Shown here piece by piece: positions 58,289 through 64,000 of a stretch of 64,000 nt of DNA. A program made the position numbers and the translations under genes. The stretch covers positions 1-64,000 of the forward strand of contig SHZJ01000004.1 of the NCBI GenBank assembly GCA_009692365.1. Reading direction: 5' to 3'. The stretch's first letter is position 1, and each line of letters begins with the position of its first letter. The notes beneath the pieces are model-generated. The model ran no database searches, had not been told where the DNA came from, and saw only the letters and a program-made list of their open reading frames with translations. This DNA comes from Gammaproteobacteria bacterium (GTDB lineage Bacteria; Pseudomonadota; Gammaproteobacteria; Ga0077536).

Positions 58289-59725
58289 ATGAGCACCCTA
58301 GTGTGGCTGCGGGGTGATCTGCGGCTCAATGACCAACCGGCCTTACAGTTCGCCGTGGCGCGCGGGCAGCCGGTGATCCCGGTCTTCGTGCTGGAGCCCG
58401 CCGCGCCGTGGTCGCCCGGGGCGGCCAGCCGGGTGTGGCTGCACGACGCGCTCGCCGCGCTCGGTCAGGCGTTCGAGGCCCGCGGCTCGCGGCTGCTGCT
58501 CGGGGTGGGTCCCCCCGAGGTCGTGTTGGCAGAACTGGCCGCCGCGACGGGCGCAACCGCGCTGAGCTTCAACGCCCGCGTGGAGCCCGCCGGGCGCGCC
58601 TGCGACGCCCGCGTGGAGCGGGCGCTGGGCGCGCGCTTAACGGTGCGGGTATTCAACGGTTCGCTGCTGCTGGATCCCGCGCGGGTCGCCACCGGCAGCG
58701 GCACGCCCTATCGGGTGTTTACCCCGTTCTGGCGTCAGGTCCGCGCCCTGCTCGGCAACGCGGAACCCGCCGTGCTGCCCGCCCCGACGCGCTTATTGGC
58801 ACCAGCGGTCTGGCCCGCCACACCGAGCTTGGAAACCTTGGCTTTACTGCCGCAAGTGCGGTGGGACTTGCCCTTGCGGGCGCACTGGCCAGCCAGCGAG
58901 GCGGCCGCCCACGCGGCGATGGCGCGCTTTCTGGACACCGCGATCGAGGGCTACCCCACGGCGCGCGATTTGCCAGCGAGCGCGGGCGTCTCGCGGCTGT
59001 CGCCCTATCTTCATCTGGGCCAGTTGTCGCCCCAGCAAGTCTGGCGCGAGGTGCACCTGCGGGCCGCCGGCGATGGTCGTATGGCGCCTAGTGCCGCCGC
59101 GCTCAGTTGGCTACGCCAGTTGGCCTGGCGCGAGTTTGCGCAGCATCTGCTGTGGCATTTTCCGGCCACCGCGCAGGCCCCGCTGCGCCCGGAATTCGAC
59201 CGCTTCCCCTGGTGCGAGGATGGACCGGGCTTACGGCGCTGGTGTCGCGGGCAGACCGGCTTCCCAATCGTCGACGCGGGGCTGCGCGAACTGTGGCAGA
59301 CCGGTTGGATGCACAACCGCGTGCGCATGATCGTGGCCTCGTTTCTGACCAAAGATTTGGGTCTGCACTGGTTGGAGGGCGCGCGCTGGTTTTGGGACAC
59401 CCTCATAGACGCCAACCTCGCGAACAACACCCTGGGTTGGCAGTGGGTCGCGGGTTGCGGGGCAGACGCCGCGCCCTATTTTCGAATTTTCAACCCGCTG
59501 ACCCAGAGTTTGAAATTCGACCCGCAAGGGGAGTATTTGCGGCGCTGGCTGCCGGAACTGGCGGGTCTATCCAACGCCGACCTCCACGCGCCCGCGCAGG
59601 CCGGGCCGCTCAGCTTGCTCGCGGCGAAGGTGCGGCTGGGACAAGATTACCCGGCGCCGATGCTCGACCATGGGCTCGCCCGGGTGGCCGCGTTAGCCCG
59701 TTTAAAGGCCAGCAAGCGATGCTGA
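58289..59725 (+). CDS. phr: Deoxyribodipyrimidine photolyase
   Basis: LVWLRGDLRLNDQPAL, TGFPIVDAGLRELWQTGWMHNRVRMIVASFLTKDL, NNTLGWQWVAGCGADAAPYFRIFNP. Confidence 0.96.
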   Translation: MSTLVWLRGDLRLNDQPALQFAVARGQPVIPVFVLEPAAPWSPGAASRVWLHDALAALGQAFEARGSRLLLGVGPPEVVLAELAAATGATALSFNARVEPAGRACDARVERALGARLTVRVFNGSLLLDPARVATGSGTPYRVFTPFWRQVRALLGNAEPAVLPAPTRLLAPAVWPATPSLETLALLPQVRWDLPLRAHWPASEAAAHAAMARFLDTAIEGYPTARDLPASAGVSRLSPYLHLGQLSPQQVWREVHLRAAGDGRMAPSAAALSWLRQLAWREFAQHLLWHFPATAQAPLRPEFDRFPWCEDGPGLRRWCRGQTGFPIVDAGLRELWQTGWMHNRVRMIVASFLTKDLGLHWLEGARWFWDTLIDANLANNTLGWQWVAGCGADAAPYFRIFNPLTQSLKFDPQGEYLRRWLPELAGLSNADLHAPAQAGPLSLLAAKVRLGQDYPAPMLDHGLARVAALARLKASKRC

Positions 59726-59843
59726 CCGGCGGCCGGACGGGGCCGGTGGATTCGCCGAGCGTGGCCAAGGTGGGCGTGACGTCGGCCAAGTCGCCGGTGG
59801 TCCTCGCCGGCGCTGATGGCGTGCGTTTGCAGGCCGCTCGGCG

Positions 59844-60317
59844 ATGCTGAACGGCGGCCGGGCGTGGCGGTTGCTGCTGGTGGGGCTGGTCGGCTGGCTG
59901 TGCGGGGTCGCGGCGGGCGCCCAGGAGACGCGCTGGCCGGTCGTCCTCGAACGCGCCGATGGGGTGGCGGTGGAGTTCGCGCTGGCGCGTGCCGCGAGCC
60001 CAACCACGCGCGAGCGGGGGCTCATGGGGCGGCGGCATCTGGCACCCAAGAGCGGGATGATTTTTGATTTTGGCGCCGACGAGGCCATCGTCATGTGGAT
60101 GAAGGACACTTTCGTGCCCCTCGACATGCTGTTTATTTCCGCCGCCGGCGCCGTGGTGGACATCCAATACAACACCACGGTGCTGTCGGAAGCCTACTTG
60201 CCCAGCCAGCACCCGGCGCGCTATGTCATAGAGATTAACGCCGGCGAGGCGCCGCAGTTCGGCCTCCTCCCCGGTGCGCGCTTACGGCTGCCGCCTAACT
60301 TCCCGACCGGCCCTTGA
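59844..60317 (+). CDS. DUF192 family secreted protein
   Basis: SPTTRERGLMGRRHLAPKSGMIFDF...MWMKDTFVPLDMLFI. Confidence 0.93.
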   Translation: MLNGGRAWRLLLVGLVGWLCGVAAGAQETRWPVVLERADGVAVEFALARAASPTTRERGLMGRRHLAPKSGMIFDFGADEAIVMWMKDTFVPLDMLFISAAGAVVDIQYNTTVLSEAYLPSQHPARYVIEINAGEAPQFGLLPGARLRLPPNFPTGP

Positions 60318-60810
60318 GGGTGGCGAGGCCAGCGGCAAACCCCGCCAGCGACAGCGGCACTTCAATGACTTTACGCTCGGCGTCGTGGAACGATACGCTG
60401 ACTTGCGCGCCCGTTTGAAGTTCTTGCAAGAGCGCCGCTTTCAGCTTCAAGCCCGCCCGGCAGCCGTTCGGTTCGCAGCGCTCCACCATCAGCGTCGTGC
60501 GCTCGCCGGCATCGACCCGCAGCGTGACCCCGGGGGGTAGGGAAATACCGAGCGGGAGGCTGAGCAAGGCCACGGGTCGCGTGCTGCCGGCCACAAAGCC
60601 CACCGCGAACTGCAGGACCCGCTGCCCGCCCTCGCGGAGCACCAGATCCTGAAAAATGAAGCAGCCGCCCTCGACCTGCTCATGGGCGGTTTCACAGCGC
60701 GTGGTCCACGCGCCAAATTTCTCGTGGTCTTGCGCCGCTGCGGGGGTGAGCGCTGCGCTCAACAGCAGGGCGGCGCGGGCAATACGCGGGAAATACCGGG
60801 CAAAAAACAT
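60295..60810 (-). CDS. Invasion-associated locus B (IalB) family protein
   Basis: Signal peptide MFFARYFPRIARAALLLSAALTPAAAQDHEKFGAWTTRCE; RTTLMVERCEPNGCRAGL. Confidence 0.85.
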   Translation of the reverse strand: MFFARYFPRIARAALLLSAALTPAAAQDHEKFGAWTTRCETAHEQVEGGCFIFQDLVLREGGQRVLQFAVGFVAGSTRPVALLSLPLGISLPPGVTLRVDAGERTTLMVERCEPNGCRAGLKLKAALLQELQTGAQVSVSFHDAERKVIEVPLSLAGFAAGLATLKGRSGS

Positions 60811-60883
60811 AGCTAGCGGGACCTGACGCTGAGGCGGCTGCAGGGATGACTGGCCGCACTCTATCCCACCGTGGTGGTGGCCG

Positions 60884-61366
60884 TCATGTTTCTCGGCGGC
60901 CCGGCACACGCGCACGAAACCACGCAGGGACCCGCGGATCGGGGTACACATCGAAATGGTCATAGGGCTTGATGTCGATCACCGGCGTGCCGTTGAAAGC
61001 GTCTAGCCGCCGGACCTCCAGCGTGTTGCCGCGGCGCTCGATGAGGTCCACCACCGCCAGCCCGACGGGGTTGGGGTGCGCCGCGCCGCGCCCGGCCAGC
61101 ACCCCGGTCAGGGGCAGTTCGGGGTTGCCGCGTGGATGCGCCAACCAGCCCTCGCTGGGCCGTGCCCGGTCCAGCCAAAACAGCACGATGATGTGCGAAT
61201 ACGCTTCAATGCCCGTCAGCGCCGTGGCAAACCGGGGCGCCACCACGATGCGGCTCACCAGTTCGCGGCGCGCGCGGGCGATGTCGGCATCGGGCAGCGC
61301 GGTTTCAACCCAGCCGATGATTGCTAAATTCACGCTCAAGGCGTCGGGCAGTGGGGTGGTAGCCAT
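60884..61366 (-). CDS. trmO: tRNA N6-threonylcarbamoyladenosine methyltransferase (TrmO/YaeB)
   Basis: [63 protein letters not shown]. Confidence 0.9.
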   Translation of the reverse strand: MATTPLPDALSVNLAIIGWVETALPDADIARARRELVSRIVVAPRFATALTGIEAYSHIIVLFWLDRARPSEGWLAHPRGNPELPLTGVLAGRGAAHPNPVGLAVVDLIERRGNTLEVRRLDAFNGTPVIDIKPYDHFDVYPDPRVPAWFRARVPGRRET

Positions 61367-61473
61367 GGCAGCACGCACGGGTCGGGATATTAACCCTACG
61401 GTGCTGGCCGTCTTGGGCGGCGTCAAGCAGCCCGCGCTGGTTCCGCGCGCCTGCGCGCGCTAGGCTCGCCGCC

Positions 61474-64000
61474 ATGATGGAGGGATTGTTTCATCCGGCG
61501 GTGGCCACCTGGTTTGCCCGCGAGCTGGGCGCGCCGACGGTGGCCCAGACGCGCGCGTGGGCGGCCATCGCGGCGGGGGAGCACACCCTGGTGGCCGCAC
61601 CCACCGGTTCGGGTAAGACGCTGGCCGCGTTTCTGGCCGCCCTGGATGCGCTCGTGCGCGAGGGGCTGCGCGGCGAGTTACCGCAGGCCGTCTGCATTGT
61701 CTATCTCTCCCCGCTCAAGGCGCTCAGCAACGATATCCAAATCAATCTCGAGCGCCCGCTCAGCGGTATCTGCGCTGAACTGACTGCGCGCGGCGAGCCG
61801 CCCGTCACTTTGCGCACCGCGGTGCGCACCGGCGACACGCCGCGCGCCGCGCGCGCGTTGATGGGTCGCCAGCCGCCGCACATTTTGGTGACCACCCCAG
61901 AGTCGCTGTATTTGCTGCTCACTAGCGCCAGCGGCCGTGCGATGTTGTCCACCACGCGCATGGTCATCGTGGATGAAATCCACGCCTTGGCGGGGAATAA
62001 GCGCGGCGGCCATCTCAGCCTGTCCCTAGAGCGCCTGGCCGCCTTGACGCCGGTGCCGCCGCAGCGCGTGGGGCTGTCTGCGACCCAAAAACCGCTGGCC
62101 ACGATCGCGCGTTTCTTGGTGGGTCCTAGCGCGCCCTGCACGATCATCGATGAGGGCCATTTGCGTGCGCGTGAACTGGTCATCGAGTTACCGCCCGCGC
62201 CCCTCGAGGCCGTGCTCGCGGGGGAGTCGGCGGCCGACATCCACGACCGCATGGCAGCACTCATTCGCGCGCACCGCACGACCCTGGTGTTCGTCAATAC
62301 CCGGCGCTTGGCGGAACGCGTGGCCCGCGCCCTCACCGAACGTCTCGGCGAGAATGCGGTGACTTCGCACCACGGCAGCATGTCGCGCGACCGGCGGCTG
62401 CTCGCCGAGCAGCGCCTGAAAGGCGGCCAGCTCCAAGCGCTGGTGGCCACCGCGTCGCTAGAACTCGGCATCGATATCGGCGCAGTCGATCTCGTGTGCC
62501 AGTTGGGCTCAACGCGTTCGCTGGCGATGTTTTTGCAACGTGTGGGACGCTCTGGCCACGCCGTGGGCGCGCTCGCCAAGGGTCGACTTTTCCCCCAAAC
62601 CCGCGACGAGCTAGTGGAATGTGCAGCGCTGTTGGATATGACCCGCCGGGGCGAACTCGACAGCATCGAAGTGGTGGGGCCGGCGCTCGACGTGTTGGCC
62701 CAGCAGTTAGTGGCCGAAGTGGCCTGTCGGGACGCCAGTCTGGATGAACTCTACGCCCTGGTCTGCCGCGCCTATCCCTACCGCGACCTGCCGCGCGCCA
62801 CTTTTAACAACGTCATCACGATGCTGGCCGAGGGCTATAGTTTTGCGCCGGGCCGGCGCAGCGCGTATTTGCATCTGGATGCGGTAAACGGCTTGGTGCG
62901 GGCGCGGCGCGGGGCGCGGCTCACTGCCCTGACCTGCGGCGGGGCGATCCCGGATACGGCGGACTACGATGTCATCGCCGAGCCCATGGGCCATGTCGTG
63001 GGCACGGTCAACGAGGATTTTGCCATCGACAGTTTGCCGGGCAGTATTTTCCAATTGGGCAACACGGCGTGGCGAATTTTAAAAGTGGAGGCCGCGGCGA
63101 TGCGCGTGGTGGACGCCGCAGGCCAGCCGCCCAATATTCCGTTTTGGTTTGGCGAGGCGCCCGCGCGCAGCGTGGAGATGTCCCAGGCGGTGTCGCGGCT
63201 GCGCGAGGAATTCATCGCCCGGGTAGATGCCGCGACGGGGGATGCGCGCGTAGCCGTTGAGTCGTGGTTGGCGCTGGAGGTCGGGGCGGGCCCGGTGGCC
63301 GCGCGCCAGCTCTACGACTACCTGCTGGGCGGCTGTCGCGCGCTGGCCGCCATGCCCACCAATAGGCGCTTAGTGCTAGAGCGTTTTTTCGACGAATCGG
63401 GCGGGATGCAGCTGGTCATCCATTCGCCGCTGGGCGCGCGCGTCAATCGGGCGTGGGGACTCGCGCTGCGTAAACGCTTTTGTCGCCAGTTCAACTTTGA
63501 GCTGCAGGCGGCGGCGGTCGAAGACGCCATCGTGATCTCGCTGGGCGCGGTGCACAGTTTTCCGCTGGAGGAGGTGTGGCGTTATTTGAAGGCTGAGACG
63601 GTGCGCGAGGTGCTCATCCAAGCGCTGTTAGACGCGCCGATGTTTGGCATTCGCTGGCGCTGGGTGGCCTGCTGCGCGCTGGCGATCCAACGTTTTCGGC
63701 AGGGCAAGAAAACCCCGCCGCGCCTGCTGCGCATGCAGGCCGAAGATCTGGTTTCGCTAGTCTTCCCAGAGCAATTAGCCTGTGCCGAGAATCTTCAGGG
63801 CCGGCGCGAAATCCCCGACCACCCACTGGTGCAGCAGGCGATTTTCGATTGCCTCAACGAGGTGATGGACATTGCGGGTCTCGAAGCCCTGCTGGGTCAA
63901 ATCGAGGCGGGTGCCATCGAACTGGTGTGTCGTGATCAGGTGGAACCCTCGCCCTTCGCGCAGGCGGTACTCAACGCCAATCCCTACGCCTTTCTCGATG
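61474..64000 (+). CDS. Lhr-like DEAD/DEAH helicase, partial at the right edge
   Basis: Frame open from ATG 61474 to window end; [86 protein letters not shown]. Missing from the ORF track because it has no stop in the window. Confidence 0.95.
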   Translation, partial: MMEGLFHPAVATWFARELGAPTVAQTRAWAAIAAGEHTLVAAPTGSGKTLAAFLAALDALVREGLRGELPQAVCIVYLSPLKALSNDIQINLERPLSGICAELTARGEPPVTLRTAVRTGDTPRAARALMGRQPPHILVTTPESLYLLLTSASGRAMLSTTRMVIVDEIHALAGNKRGGHLSLSLERLAALTPVPPQRVGLSATQKPLATIARFLVGPSAPCTIIDEGHLRARELVIELPPAPLEAVLAGESAADIHDRMAALIRAHRTTLVFVNTRRLAERVARALTERLGENAVTSHHGSMSRDRRLLAEQRLKGGQLQALVATASLELGIDIGAVDLVCQLGSTRSLAMFLQRVGRSGHAVGALAKGRLFPQTRDELVECAALLDMTRRGELDSIEVVGPALDVLAQQLVAEVACRDASLDELYALVCRAYPYRDLPRATFNNVITMLAEGYSFAPGRRSAYLHLDAVNGLVRARRGARLTALTCGGAIPDTADYDVIAEPMGHVVGTVNEDFAIDSLPGSIFQLGNTAWRILKVEAAAMRVVDAAGQPPNIPFWFGEAPARSVEMSQAVSRLREEFIARVDAATGDARVAVESWLALEVGAGPVAARQLYDYLLGGCRALAAMPTNRRLVLERFFDESGGMQLVIHSPLGARVNRAWGLALRKRFCRQFNFELQAAAVEDAIVISLGAVHSFPLEEVWRYLKAETVREVLIQALLDAPMFGIRWRWVACCALAIQRFRQGKKTPPRLLRMQAEDLVSLVFPEQLACAENLQGRREIPDHPLVQQAIFDCLNEVMDIAGLEALLGQIEAGAIELVCRDQVEPSPFAQAVLNANPYAFLD

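Noticed and set aside
57481-58329. 282-aa minus-strand ORF with long SALV/SALM repeats, and 178-aa plus-strand (R/T)PGP repeat ORF (57756..58292)
   Set aside because: Both are by-products of a 12-bp (multiple of 3) stop-free repeat; no credible start context, and each overlaps real genes at its ends.

Overview
GC-rich (~65% by eye) proteobacterial chromosomal window, densely coded and mostly metabolic. It opens inside the 3' end of a type I restriction hsdR and runs off the right edge inside an lhr-like helicase. Main blocks: (i) an N,N-dimethylformamidase-like two-subunit locus with divergent glutamine-synthetase-like, PhyH and class I GATase genes; (ii) oxidative genes (BVMO, three LLM flavin oxidoreductases, cyclase, AKR); (iii) a long AsmA/YdbH-like gene followed by a ~2 kb low-GC insertion carrying an exosortase-A-type glycosyltransferase and a ugd pseudogene, bounded by a 388-bp direct repeat (~96% identical); (iv) an amine/PLP block including an (R)-selective amine transaminase-like gene; (v) two paralogous 333-aa lipocalin/tocopherol-cyclase-like genes separated by a decayed hybrid histidine kinase; (vi) an acyl-CoA catabolic block with ACADs, ECH, SDR, EtfBA, ETF-QO and a ferredoxin/reductase/ferredoxin set; (vii) housekeeping genes (fumarase, cysH, DAHP synthase, icd-aceK, phr, trmO, lhr). 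A 29-unit 12-bp minisatellite lies just upstream of phr. I saw no transposase, integrase, CRISPR array, rRNA or convincing tRNA. The best unusual signals are the repeat-bounded insertion with reciprocal decay of its two flanking copies, the histidine kinase ghost, the 12-bp array, and the amidase/amine gene neighbourhood. All family calls were made by reading motifs from memory, with no database search.
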